Virus record (IMG/VR): IMGVR_UViG_3300028823_000150
Coordinates: 1-44,970 of that record
Source: a virus
DNA: 44,970 nucleotides
Strand: one strand, 5' to 3'
Notes under the pieces: model-generated
Database searches by the model: none
The model's input: only the letters and a program-made list of their open reading frames with translations
What the model was told of the DNA's origin: nothing
Shown here: one piece after another, positions 36,920-44,970 of the stretch
Position numbering within the stretch: position 1 is the stretch's first letter
Layout of the letters: the number at the start of each line of letters is the position of its first letter
Translations under genes and position numbers: made by a program

Positions 36920-37301
36920 TGATGTAGAGTTCTTCGCCTCTTTCAACTGCCGCCGTCATCTTTCTGTATAGGGCAGTAAAGGCATTCCCACTATGTTCAA
37001 GATACCCATCCCCTCTTTTCTGGCCAACGGCTATACAGCCAAGGAGTTCCCTGGGCCAGTTGGCGATGTGTATTTTGATCTCATCTCTTCCAGGTACATT
37101 CTTAAGCTCTGGAAGTATCCGTTTGAAATGGTCGGACCGCTCGAGTATAATGGGATAGGTACCCTCCGGTATACAGGAAATGTTCTTCTGGTTATCCCTC
37201 CAAGGGAGTTCCAAAGTGAAACATTCATAGATACCGTCGACGAATAGCTCGCCCATTGTCCACTTATCAGATTTCCAAACTCGCTCCAAAGTTAATTTCA
37301 T
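36876..37301 (-). CDS. DUF5675-family protein, possible peptidoglycan enzyme
   Basis: A 141-residue protein, the last gene of the late operon. CFTLELPWRDNQ, SCIPEGTYPI and IKIHIANWPRELLGCIAVG are the hallmarks of DUF5675. The last stretch, with His78 and Cys89, resembles the catalytic H...GCI arrangement of YkuD-type L,D-transpeptidases; that similarity is my inference. As no endolysin was recognised elsewhere, it is a candidate for cell-wall attack. It follows a 112-base gap with a GGAGGTGG site. Confidence 0.6.
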   Translation of the reverse strand: MKLTLERVWKSDKWTMGELFVDGIYECFTLELPWRDNQKNISCIPEGTYPIILERSDHFKRILPELKNVPGRDEIKIHIANWPRELLGCIAVGQKRGDGYLEHSGNAFTALYRKMTAAVERGEELYITILSAPVLGAHPRQ

Positions 37302-37413
37302 TATCCACCTCCTGGGCTATTATAATAACAAAGCCGGATTCTTGCTTCGCAAATTGCCCGCAAGGATTAACAGAAAAAATCCGGGTAATATATTCCTATG
37401 GGTTTTGTTATCC

Positions 37414-38496
37414 CTAGAATCCAAATTTGGCCTTATATTCACCCAGTATTCTCGCCAGGGTCTCTTCGCCACCCGGGGCTCCGGCTAGCTTTTCTTGAGC
37501 CGACCTTCGAGCAGCGGCCAAGGCCTTCTCCGATTTCTTCTTCCACTTCACATCAGTTTCCTCAAGAGCCGGACTAAGTCGCTTTCTTCCAGGCATATAC
37601 TTCCCACGGTACTTAGAGATAGTGGCGGCTGGAACTAGTTTAGCCTGGGTTTCTGCCCAAGCTCTTAGTCTTGGATTCTCGGAATAGGTAGCTAGATACC
37701 CCATCAGGTCCTGAAAGTTATGAACATTGGCTTCATGATATAGAGTGTTTAGCCAGGCTTCTGACGGAGTACCTTTTCCCATTCCCTTTGGTAAGGTGTT
37801 GTATACCGGGCCCACCGGTTCCGCAACAATGGCCGCCTTCATCCCCTCGACATCGTCAACCTTTATTTGTGGGGCGATGTATTCATGCCAAATCTCTTTT
37901 CCTCTTTTGGTTTTTTCTAGGCGTAGATAAAGATCACCCAGATCTTGCTGATACATGCCGGCCATAATGGTTCCTGGTTGTACCTGTCCCGGTGTTCGTA
38001 TTTCTTGCAGGACATCTCTTGGTAGATAGATTAACTCGTCCAGATGTTCAAGACTTCCAGCCGGGCGCATAGCCTCCAGTTCCTTCATCAGACCTTTACT
38101 ATACGGATTCCAACGACCTCCCTTCTTCAACGCTCCAATAACACTTCGGAAAAACTGCGGCCTGCTGATGGATGCCATAGCCAAGGCCGATCCCCCAGCT
38201 CCAGCCCCCGGAAGATAGGGACCAAGAAAGCTAGCTCCCTCAGCTAATGACCCCGGAATTAACGATCCAAGAATGGATTTCTGTAACCAATTTTCTTGGC
38301 CAGGAGATAGTTCTTCAAGCTTTTGTTGAGCGGTCTGTTGGGCAGTTCGAAGGCCGGTGTCAATATTGCCCAGAGAGCCGGGCCATGGTGTTTGACCAGG
38401 ACCTAGGTAGGATCCGACCGAAGCCGCCGGATTTATGGAGCTTAGCGGAATACCTAATACCTTGTTTAGAATAAGTGCCCGTTCTTCTGGACTCAT
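37414..38496 (-). CDS. Putative virion protein near the ejection genes
   Basis: A 360-residue protein. The N-terminal 120 residues are Gly/Pro/Ala-rich with hydrophobic patches (GPYLPGAGAGGSALAMA). The middle and C-terminus are helical (LEHLDELIYLPRDVLQE; KSEKALAAARRSAQEKLA). It starts in a four-base overlap with the ATP-grasp gene. Composition and operon suggest an internal virion protein. A short HEANVH occurs but is not a zincin motif. Confidence 0.55.
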   Translation of the reverse strand: MSPEERALILNKVLGIPLSSINPAASVGSYLGPGQTPWPGSLGNIDTGLRTAQQTAQQKLEELSPGQENWLQKSILGSLIPGSLAEGASFLGPYLPGAGAGGSALAMASISRPQFFRSVIGALKKGGRWNPYSKGLMKELEAMRPAGSLEHLDELIYLPRDVLQEIRTPGQVQPGTIMAGMYQQDLGDLYLRLEKTKRGKEIWHEYIAPQIKVDDVEGMKAAIVAEPVGPVYNTLPKGMGKGTPSEAWLNTLYHEANVHNFQDLMGYLATYSENPRLRAWAETQAKLVPAATISKYRGKYMPGRKRLSPALEETDVKWKKKSEKALAAARRSAQEKLAGAPGGEETLARILGEYKAKFGF

Positions 38497-39761
38497 GTAA
38501 ACAACCTCTTGTAATACTTAGTAGGAAGTTCCCAGCCATCGGTTCGATATTGCCTATTAGCTAGGGTCAACTTCTTGAGGTGCTTATCTACTTTATCTCT
38601 GGCTTCCTCGATTGTCTTTCCCTTGTCGGATACTTCCATAACCACCCCGTCGGAGCCGGCCGTCACAAGGTCGTAATTCTTATCCCTTTGCACGTCAAGT
38701 AACCAGCAATGTTCAAAATCCGGTATAACCCCTACAGGGATGCCCGCTGATTCCTCGTAGATCTTCGCCTTTGCCTCCTTGTCTGCAACATGAAGTGGAT
38801 AAGGAGGAATAGAAACACGCACGCAATAAGCAAAATTATCGTTAAGTTTCGCCTTAGGAATCCTACCATTTGCAACGGCCTCGAAAAGAGTTGCCGGGTC
38901 TCCTTCCAGTAATTCAAGAAAAGCATATATAGCATTGTATCCCAACCTCGCTGTAAATTCTAGGCCCCTTGGTTCACCATTTACGATAATAGAATTGATG
39001 TCCAAGGGACCTGAATATTGATTCTCTTCCAGGATCCTAAGCAACCTAGGAGTAAATAACTTATTCAGGATCCTAGTATCCTGGGCCTTAAATACTATGG
39101 ACGAGGCACATCCGATACTTGGCCCAAGATCGTCGTTCATCATCTTCTTACGCTCAAAAGTATGAGTGCTAAGGGGCGGTATGGGACGGCCTTTGGAAAA
39201 CCACATTTCGGTGGAAATCTCCGGGCCCTCGAAGGCCTCCTGCAATAAACAAGGTGTCCTGGCCGGCAGTTGCTTCTGATCCAGGAGATACTCCAGGTAC
39301 ATAGTCATGTGGTCTTTGCTGGGAGAAACATAGGTAAAAGAAGTGTCTTCGTTTCCCAGGGGCTTAAGGACCCATCGCCCTTTTAGCTCTTTGAGGGCCT
39401 TTCGACATTCTTCCAAAGTATGGAACTCATGAGTTTCCCCGACATTGATACCAACCCTACGCATCGTACGAAGGCCAAAACTACGATCCAATTCGAGTTT
39501 GTCCTGGAATTTACTAGCCCCAAATACAGGGTACTTGTCCCTTAGATCCTCGGCCAATTCCCCGTTTTCTACCATATCAAACAGGACTATAGTATCAGGG
39601 GACAAGCCATCTTCATATGCCTTGACCTTGGATAAGATTCCTGTATATTGATCCCTGAACTCCTCGTGGTCAATATATACCTGGACCTTATGTCCCCCCG
39701 CCTGGAGCTTATCGGCTAGCCCCAATGCATCCCCATGTAAGGACCAGAGTAAGAATTTCAT
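38493..39761 (-). CDS. PurD-like ATP-grasp ligase
   Basis: A 422-residue protein close in length to PurD (429). Residues 80-105 (FGASKFQDKLELDRSF) match PurD's GPTAGAAQLEGSKAF. WVLKPLG (K133) is the nucleotide lysine. DLGPSIG (211-217) matches DTGPNTGG. LEFTARLG (267-274) matches IEFNCRFG, with Thr in place of the Mg-binding Asn. A C-terminal domain with SDGVVMEVSDKGKTIEEA matches PurD's. It would ligate a carboxylate to an amine using ATP. It sits with four-base overlaps between virion genes, unusual for a purine enzyme; a modified-base or virion-modifying role is possible. Confidence 0.8.
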   Translation of the reverse strand: MKFLLWSLHGDALGLADKLQAGGHKVQVYIDHEEFRDQYTGILSKVKAYEDGLSPDTIVLFDMVENGELAEDLRDKYPVFGASKFQDKLELDRSFGLRTMRRVGINVGETHEFHTLEECRKALKELKGRWVLKPLGNEDTSFTYVSPSKDHMTMYLEYLLDQKQLPARTPCLLQEAFEGPEISTEMWFSKGRPIPPLSTHTFERKKMMNDDLGPSIGCASSIVFKAQDTRILNKLFTPRLLRILEENQYSGPLDINSIIVNGEPRGLEFTARLGYNAIYAFLELLEGDPATLFEAVANGRIPKAKLNDNFAYCVRVSIPPYPLHVADKEAKAKIYEESAGIPVGVIPDFEHCWLLDVQRDKNYDLVTAGSDGVVMEVSDKGKTIEEARDKVDKHLKKLTLANRQYRTDGWELPTKYYKRLFT

Positions 39762-42730
39762 CTAATACCCCTTATGAACCTTTTGGCGAAGTTGTACTTG
39801 GAGGCGTCTATCTCACCCTCCCTGAACATTATCTTTAATTCATCCTCCAGCCTTCGCTTATAATTGAGAATGGATTTAGCCCGCTCAGCTCGAACATCCA
39901 CCGGTGTAATTCTGGTTCCAAATCCTACGCTGGTTATACCGGAGATGTAGGATGGATTAGCTAGATTTTCCTCTGTGGGGAGTAATCGGCTGATCTTAGA
40001 AAACACCGGTAAGGCGTTGGTTAAAAATCGTTTGGCTTGTGGGTTCATCCCTGGCACCGGCTTACCAGTAATGAAACCCTCAACATCCCCTACGCCAATT
40101 TGTGACCGTATATCATTCGGAAGGTTCTTGAAAATCAGTGAATAGATCTCTGGCATTGGGACTTTGGCTTCCCGTTTGGCAAAGAATCTATAGAGTTGTT
40201 CGGCGGAAGCAATAGCCGGTGAAAGTCCTTGAATGCTCCCAATAAGGCTCTCACCTTCCCTTGGGTTGAAGAACTCCATTCCGAGGTCAGAAATAGGCAA
40301 ATCAGGACTGGCCAAAACAGGAAGACCACCAAGACGAAAACGGGTAGCAACAGATAGGGGCTTATCTTTTTCATAAAATGGCCTCTGTTCCGCGGGAAGA
40401 AGTCTGTTTTGTTCTTCTGGGTTGGCCCCCAAAATATCCTGCACCATGGAGTATTTGCCGGGAGAAGTAACGACATGTTCTAACTGGAGAGGAACATTCT
40501 TACGCATCCAGGTATAGAATGGGATAATTCTCCTCATCACCTGAGACTCAAATGGAGTTAGTTCACCATAGTCAAATAGGTATTTCTTAACCCATTGTGC
40601 CGCTTTAACCGGTGAGTCCCCCATGTCTAGCCTGTTCAAAAATAGGGCTAGTCTGGCGTTGTTTTCCATCGCCGAACCAACATCCCGCCCAAGTTCAACT
40701 GGGGCAAACCGTGGCGAGATTGGATTAACCAATTGCTTAAGCTTGGCCGGACCCTCCAATTCGGGTCGGACCCTGGTAATTTCTCCCATGAAGGCACCCT
40801 CAGGCTTATACACCCTGAGTTGGGTTGCCATATCCTTTAACTCTTCGGCTCCCCATTTGCCTATCTTAACAGTTCCCCCATGAAGCACCTGGAATGCATC
40901 ATCATAATATTTCGGATTGTTTAACCCTCCTAGCCAGGCATTAAAGATATTTCCCATTTCATTTCTGATGTGGAATCCCGGGCTAGTAACGGTGACATTC
41001 CCCTTCCAGAAAGTTAGAACCTTGTCATAATATTTGAGGAATCCCCGCATGGTTTCATTGTTTCCAAAGACCTTCTCAATGCGGTTGAGGTCGTCGGCTA
41101 TTCCACCAGGAACCAAGTAGGCCGGTGCATCCTTGCTTACACCAATGCCCTTCCGGACATCATCAATAGTTAGCTCAGCATAGAAACGAGCTTCCTCGGC
41201 TTTAGCCTTGCTGATGACAAATTGTGGATAAAATTTCAGGTTACCCTTGGGCATGTAGATTTTATAGCCCTGTTCCAACAGCGTCTGGAAGTCCGTCATA
41301 TCCCGCTTGATTACCTGAGTCCCAAATTCGTCAAGAATATTTCCAATAAACTTTTTCTTAGCCAGGGTTACTTCGGCTGCTCTGGCGAATTGCCGGGCTA
41401 GGATCTCGGATTCCAGAATGGGCATATAGCCTTTATTGATATCATCCACCAAAGTGGCGGCTGTTCTGTGTTTAGCAAAGAACGGTTTTTCCTCTCCTAG
41501 CTTTCCAGAGAACCCCCGAAGAGTGGGCATTTTGGTTCCCTTAAATCCAAGAGGAACATCCGGCTCCAACATGTGGGGAGCGTATAGGGCACGTATGGTA
41601 TCCTCTTTCAAAATCCCGGCATCGACCAATTTCTCGGCATACCGATCCAGCATTTCGCTAAATGCCGTATGGGCCTTCTTAACCCTGTCCAGGCTGATAT
41701 TTCCGGGGTTGATCTGCCCACGGATAAAGTCAGCTGTGACCGGATTTGCCCCCTTTAAAACAGGGCCTAAATCCGCCCTATCCAGTAACTCGGGAAACTC
41801 TCTAGCAAAAGATACATATTTGATTTCGTCCGGATTTAGCCCCTCAAACATCTGCTTAACCGATTTGTTTACTTTCATCGTGTTATGCAGAATTTCGGCC
41901 TTCATCCCCTCCTCCAGCATGTGGTATTCCTGGGGCAGGCCAAATTGGGGAATAAAGCCCTTACCAAGGATACGGCCAAGTTCAGTCTTTCCAAGGGCCG
42001 ACATTCCTTGCGCCATTTTCTCCTGAAGAGCAGCCCCTCTCCATAGGACCATAGCTTCACCGGGAGCAGTAAAGGGACCCTTGGGCATAAAGGCCAGCAT
42101 AGCTCTTCCGCCGCCTTTAACATAAGCCCCCGCACCTAGCCAGGTTAATGGATCGGTGACAATATCTAAGCCAATTCCCGCGGCACCAGCAGCGATCATT
42201 CGTTGGACCAGTAGTGGATCATCACCGGACACGGACTGAAATTGCGCCGGAGTAGTAACCTTGGCCGGCTCTACCGCCTGTGGCTTAAACCCAAACATTT
42301 CATGGGCAGTAAGTGGAGGGGTCGCTGCTTGGGGAGGCGTGAAGGGGAGGGGAACTTCGACGGTCTCCTTACCAGACAACCCCATCCACCGTTGCATCAT
42401 TGGGCCAAACGTACCTTCGGGAATACCCATAGCCTCACGTACCTTCCGGCCTGGATAATCAATGATACGCATGATCTCTTCAAAGATATTCTCTTCTGCT
42501 TCTTTCGGCTTAGGCAGACGATTGGCTTTTCCAAAAGCGGTCACAAGAGATTTTGTCTCCTGAATAGTTCTTTTGGCCCTGCCCGCCGAAACTTCTAGCT
42601 CTTGAGTCTTGGGCCCAAAATACGGCGAATTTGGATCCACGCCATATACCCCGCCCAATGGGCTCTCCTCCGCGGCAATACTTGGAGTGCCTTCAAATAG
42701 ACTTTTGAGCTTATCCTCTGGAAGACCCAT
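39758..42730 (-). CDS. Large internal virion / DNA ejection protein
   Basis: A 990-residue protein. Amphipathic helices occupy most of it, with a hydrophobic Gly-rich stretch (MIAAGAAGIGLDIVTDPLTW) near residue 180. The segment YLFDYGELTPFESQVMRR, followed by IPFYTWMRKNVPLQ, is a phrase I recognise from large internal virion proteins of podoviruses. It probably travels in the capsid and forms part of the conduit that carries DNA across the envelope. Position between other ejection-type genes agrees. Confidence 0.65.
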   Translation of the reverse strand: MGLPEDKLKSLFEGTPSIAAEESPLGGVYGVDPNSPYFGPKTQELEVSAGRAKRTIQETKSLVTAFGKANRLPKPKEAEENIFEEIMRIIDYPGRKVREAMGIPEGTFGPMMQRWMGLSGKETVEVPLPFTPPQAATPPLTAHEMFGFKPQAVEPAKVTTPAQFQSVSGDDPLLVQRMIAAGAAGIGLDIVTDPLTWLGAGAYVKGGGRAMLAFMPKGPFTAPGEAMVLWRGAALQEKMAQGMSALGKTELGRILGKGFIPQFGLPQEYHMLEEGMKAEILHNTMKVNKSVKQMFEGLNPDEIKYVSFAREFPELLDRADLGPVLKGANPVTADFIRGQINPGNISLDRVKKAHTAFSEMLDRYAEKLVDAGILKEDTIRALYAPHMLEPDVPLGFKGTKMPTLRGFSGKLGEEKPFFAKHRTAATLVDDINKGYMPILESEILARQFARAAEVTLAKKKFIGNILDEFGTQVIKRDMTDFQTLLEQGYKIYMPKGNLKFYPQFVISKAKAEEARFYAELTIDDVRKGIGVSKDAPAYLVPGGIADDLNRIEKVFGNNETMRGFLKYYDKVLTFWKGNVTVTSPGFHIRNEMGNIFNAWLGGLNNPKYYDDAFQVLHGGTVKIGKWGAEELKDMATQLRVYKPEGAFMGEITRVRPELEGPAKLKQLVNPISPRFAPVELGRDVGSAMENNARLALFLNRLDMGDSPVKAAQWVKKYLFDYGELTPFESQVMRRIIPFYTWMRKNVPLQLEHVVTSPGKYSMVQDILGANPEEQNRLLPAEQRPFYEKDKPLSVATRFRLGGLPVLASPDLPISDLGMEFFNPREGESLIGSIQGLSPAIASAEQLYRFFAKREAKVPMPEIYSLIFKNLPNDIRSQIGVGDVEGFITGKPVPGMNPQAKRFLTNALPVFSKISRLLPTEENLANPSYISGITSVGFGTRITPVDVRAERAKSILNYKRRLEDELKIMFREGEIDASKYNFAKRFIRGIR

Positions 42731-42832
42731 ATTATTACCCCGGCCCCCGACAACGGATAATTCTTGCTGTGCAATGAGGCGAGCTAAAAATTTAGAGTTT
42801 ACCCGGAAAAGTCACCCATCCCCGGATTATTT

Positions 42833-43564
42833 CTATTTCGGGCGAGATTTTGCCCGGCCAGAAATCCAACCTTGGAGATCAGCCTCGGTGTCGGGGAAGT
42901 TCCCCAAATATCCGCGATATGCATCGGGAATTACAGTCTTGGCCTGATCAGGCCCCATGGCAAAGGCAGTTTCCATTGCCATTACAGACTGCTGAGCTTT
43001 CTGCAGGATATCACCAACGGACTGTGAATAGGCCCGCATAGATCTGGATCGCTGCACGTTCTGCCCCAAGGGAATGTTGAATTTCAGCTTCTTGGTGTCA
43101 TAGATCGGAAGCCGCTCCTTAAATCCCTGGAGCTGTAACATAGTGTTCATCTTCACATGCAGATTATTGATCTGGGCCACCTTATCCCGTAGGGTCTCCT
43201 CGTCCATTAACTGCTGCTCCCGCGCTGCTGGAGACGGCTGCCCAAGAACACCAGAAAGATTCCCGGCTAGCTGGGGAAGCTCAGGAGGAATTGCACCCTG
43301 GGTTCCAACACCCGGGGCTCCGCCAGTTAGGGCGGCAAATGGATTAAGCCCGGCTGTCCCAGCACCCTGCATTGCAGGAACACCAAGTAAAGCCTGGAGC
43401 TCCATTGGTGAGAGATTCTGGGGACCTCCAGTTAATCTCTGCATCATGTCCTGTTTGTACTGACCGAGAGGACCCTGCTGTTCGGCAATTCCACTAAGGG
43501 ATTTACCAAGCTCGTCAAAGCCCGTTTTGGTCTGTGCAATTGGGTCTTGAATTGGTATTGCCAT
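42833..43564 (-). CDS. Ejection-type virion protein
   Basis: A 243-residue protein (PIQDPIAQTKTGFDELGKSL at the start). Residues about 40-105 are Gly/Pro/Leu-rich and probably disordered. A helical region follows (LMDEETLRDKVAQINNLHVK). The composition is typical of small internal virion proteins. It starts 12 bases after the 514-residue protein, with AGGAGGTAAG before the ATG. No specific family. Confidence 0.6.
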   Translation of the reverse strand: MAIPIQDPIAQTKTGFDELGKSLSGIAEQQGPLGQYKQDMMQRLTGGPQNLSPMELQALLGVPAMQGAGTAGLNPFAALTGGAPGVGTQGAIPPELPQLAGNLSGVLGQPSPAAREQQLMDEETLRDKVAQINNLHVKMNTMLQLQGFKERLPIYDTKKLKFNIPLGQNVQRSRSMRAYSQSVGDILQKAQQSVMAMETAFAMGPDQAKTVIPDAYRGYLGNFPDTEADLQGWISGRAKSRPK

Positions 43565-43576
43565 ACTTACCTCCTG

Positions 43577-44970
43577 TTAATATCCATAAACTGGGTTCGT
43601 GTAGATTTCATCCATACCGGCTTGTGTGGGCGACCCACCTATATTTCCAGTATTACTTCCCCACCCGCCCATAGAGTTCATCAAATCGCTATAGCCCTTA
43701 TAGGCGTTAAGTCCACCGGATAACCCCTGAAGAGCCGCAGCCACATAATTTGGCGATTGCCCAACCGTTGACATCTGAGTAGATGAAGCCCCACCAGATG
43801 TGGCTTGAAGCAGGTTGAGAATATCACTCCACTGTGGTTGCATCATGCCCTGCATCTGCTGAGCCAGGGTCATCTGCTGTGAAACCGGGGCATAGCTAGC
43901 TGTAATCGCGGCTAGCAAAGGATTGTATTGAGCCGCCCCATAAGCAGTTCCGGCCATTAGCGGGGCATACTGTCCAGCCTCGGCCTGGCTTCTTGCCAGT
44001 TGCATTGATGGGCCCATGGTGGTCATTCCGGGAAGATACGTCCCAAGAGCTTGACCGAGCATACCGGCCCCTAATTGCCGCTCCTGACCGAATAAGGTTC
44101 CGGCCAAATTTCCGAGCTGAGTGTTCAACCGATCTGCGGCTAACTGTCTGGCTAGAATTGCCCCTGAACCGGAATACCCGCCCATCTTCATGGCTTCAGC
44201 CCCAAGAGCGGGCATGGTCTCTTCCTTAAAGGACTGAATTAGTGGATTAGCCGCTGTCTGATAGGCCGTCAAGAATCCAAGGGGGTTCTGAACTGGATCA
44301 TATTGCCCGCCAAGAATATTGGCCACATTTCCAATTCCCATGTTAATCAGGGCGTTCTCCCCTTGATCCTGATAGGGGGTATAAGCCGGATAAGCCGAGG
44401 ACAGAAGCTGCGGAGACCAGAACTGACCCTGTTGGCCCCATAAAGACCCGAGATTATCGGTTGGAAGTTGCGATTGTAAACCACCCACTGTTTCCCAATA
44501 ACCTGGCTGGGTATTAGCCCATTCCTCAAAAGTAGGAACTGTGGCATTTATGTCTTCCTGCCATCCACCTTCACCAGTGTCGACATATGGCCGCTTCCAA
44601 GCATCTTTATAGGACTGGTACTTTCCCTGCATCTCCTGATTGAACATCTCCTGAGTATACAGGTTTGTGGCCGATGGGACATTTCCGGGAGTAGAAGGAG
44701 TAGCAGCCCCTCCACCAGACGGTGCAGCAAATGGGTTATAGGTAGTCCCTGATGGAGCCCACCCTCCACCACCAGTAGTCCATCCGCCCCCTCCCGCTGG
44801 CATAGTCCCTACCCCCATTTGAACAGGGGCTCCAAACATTTGGCCGATATTAGTCATACCAGCATAGGGTGATGTTTGTCCGGACAGAAAGGAACCAGTG
44901 CCACCCATAGCACCCTGCAGGTAATATGGCATCCACTGATTGTAAATGTCGAGTTTACCAGCAGCGGTTT
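43577..44970 (-). CDS. Ejection-type virion protein, C-terminal part
   Basis: C-terminal part of the protein that starts at 232 (514 residues in the circle). It is Gly/Ala/Gln-rich with many MGG and GQ runs, and a central helical region (FKEETMPALGAEAMKMGG; LARQLAADRLNTQLGNLA). A run of hydrophobic small residues and Gln suggests a membrane-active conduit protein. The first ATG to the left of the window end (44932) is an internal Met, not the true start. Confidence 0.7.
   Translation of the reverse strand, partial: TAAGKLDIYNQWMPYYLQGAMGGTGSFLSGQTSPYAGMTNIGQMFGAPVQMGVGTMPAGGGGWTTGGGGWAPSGTTYNPFAAPSGGGAATPSTPGNVPSATNLYTQEMFNQEMQGKYQSYKDAWKRPYVDTGEGGWQEDINATVPTFEEWANTQPGYWETVGGLQSQLPTDNLGSLWGQQGQFWSPQLLSSAYPAYTPYQDQGENALINMGIGNVANILGGQYDPVQNPLGFLTAYQTAANPLIQSFKEETMPALGAEAMKMGGYSGSGAILARQLAADRLNTQLGNLAGTLFGQERQLGAGMLGQALGTYLPGMTTMGPSMQLARSQAEAGQYAPLMAGTAYGAAQYNPLLAAITASYAPVSQQMTLAQQMQGMMQPQWSDILNLLQATSGGASSTQMSTVGQSPNYVAAALQGLSGGLNAYKGYSDLMNSMGGWGSNTGNIGGSPTQAGMDEIYTNPVYGY
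44890..44970. repeat. Right copy of 81-bp terminal direct repeat
   Basis: Same 81 bases as the window start, with one substitution (44960 A versus 71 G). The mismatch suggests either a strain polymorphism in the source population or a sequencing error close to the contig end. Confidence 0.9.

Noticed and set aside
41436-42026. 196-codon plus-strand frame opposite the 990-residue virion gene
   Set aside because: Antisense shadow of a confident gene in the late operon, with no ribosome site or motif.
1-44970. tRNA genes, integrase, attachment sites, CRISPR arrays, insertion sequences
   Set aside because: Looked for by eye on both strands; no T-loop signature with matching arms, no recombinase motif, no regular spacer array and no transposase were found.

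Overview
The window is essentially one complete genome of a tailed bacteriophage with a podovirus-like gene set, host unknown. The last 81 bases repeat the first 81 with a single mismatch (position 71 G, 44960 A). One structural gene reads in frame across that junction, so the molecule or assembly is circular or circularly permuted, with a unique length of about 44,889 bases. Shine-Dalgarno sites are strong (GGAGG-like) and six sigma70-like promoters are visible, so the host is a bacterium whose RNA polymerase is used. No phage RNA polymerase, integrase, repressor, tRNA or CRISPR array was found, which suggests a virulent phage. A precise host cannot be read from the sequence.

The genome has two opposed blocks that diverge from a non-coding region at 17.6-18.35 kb. 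The minus-strand late block starts at a promoter at 17,640-17,668. In transcription order it encodes a small-terminase candidate, a membrane-anchored or secreted trypsin-like protease, large terminase, portal, scaffold candidate, major capsid protein, capsid or fibre proteins, a holin, fibres, adaptor, tail nozzle, a GNAT enzyme, and then (through the circle junction) three ejection-type virion proteins. It ends with a PurD-like ATP-grasp enzyme, another virion-type protein and a DUF5675 protein. There is no tape measure, sheath or tube gene, which fits a short-tailed particle.

The plus-strand early block runs from 18.35 to 36.9 kb. Its first 4 kb is a string of very small proteins, many with CxxC pairs; four share a C-terminal LRKxGxYLS motif. 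Replication genes follow: DnaG-like primase, DnaB-like helicase, two thymidylate-synthase-family proteins, a UDG-DNA polymerase A fusion, gp32-like SSB, a Cas4/RecB-like nuclease, a dimeric dUTPase/MazG-like pyrophosphatase and a Hjc-like resolvase. Zinc-ribbon proteins, a metallophosphoesterase, duplicated small genes and a HAD phosphatase close the block. The early and late blocks meet tail to tail with 44 bases of overlapping coding sequence near 36.9 kb.

The most interesting inference is a modified-cytosine system. Both thymidylate-synthase-family proteins carry Asp where thymidylate synthases carry the dUMP-selecting Asn, as in T4 dCMP hydroxymethylase. They lie close to an all-alpha pyrophosphatase of the class that includes dUTPases and T4 dCTPase. 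The UDG-fused polymerase argues against a uracil-based genome. The PurD-like ligase in the virion operon could be a further modification enzyme, but that link is speculative. All assignments come from reading motifs; no database search was run.
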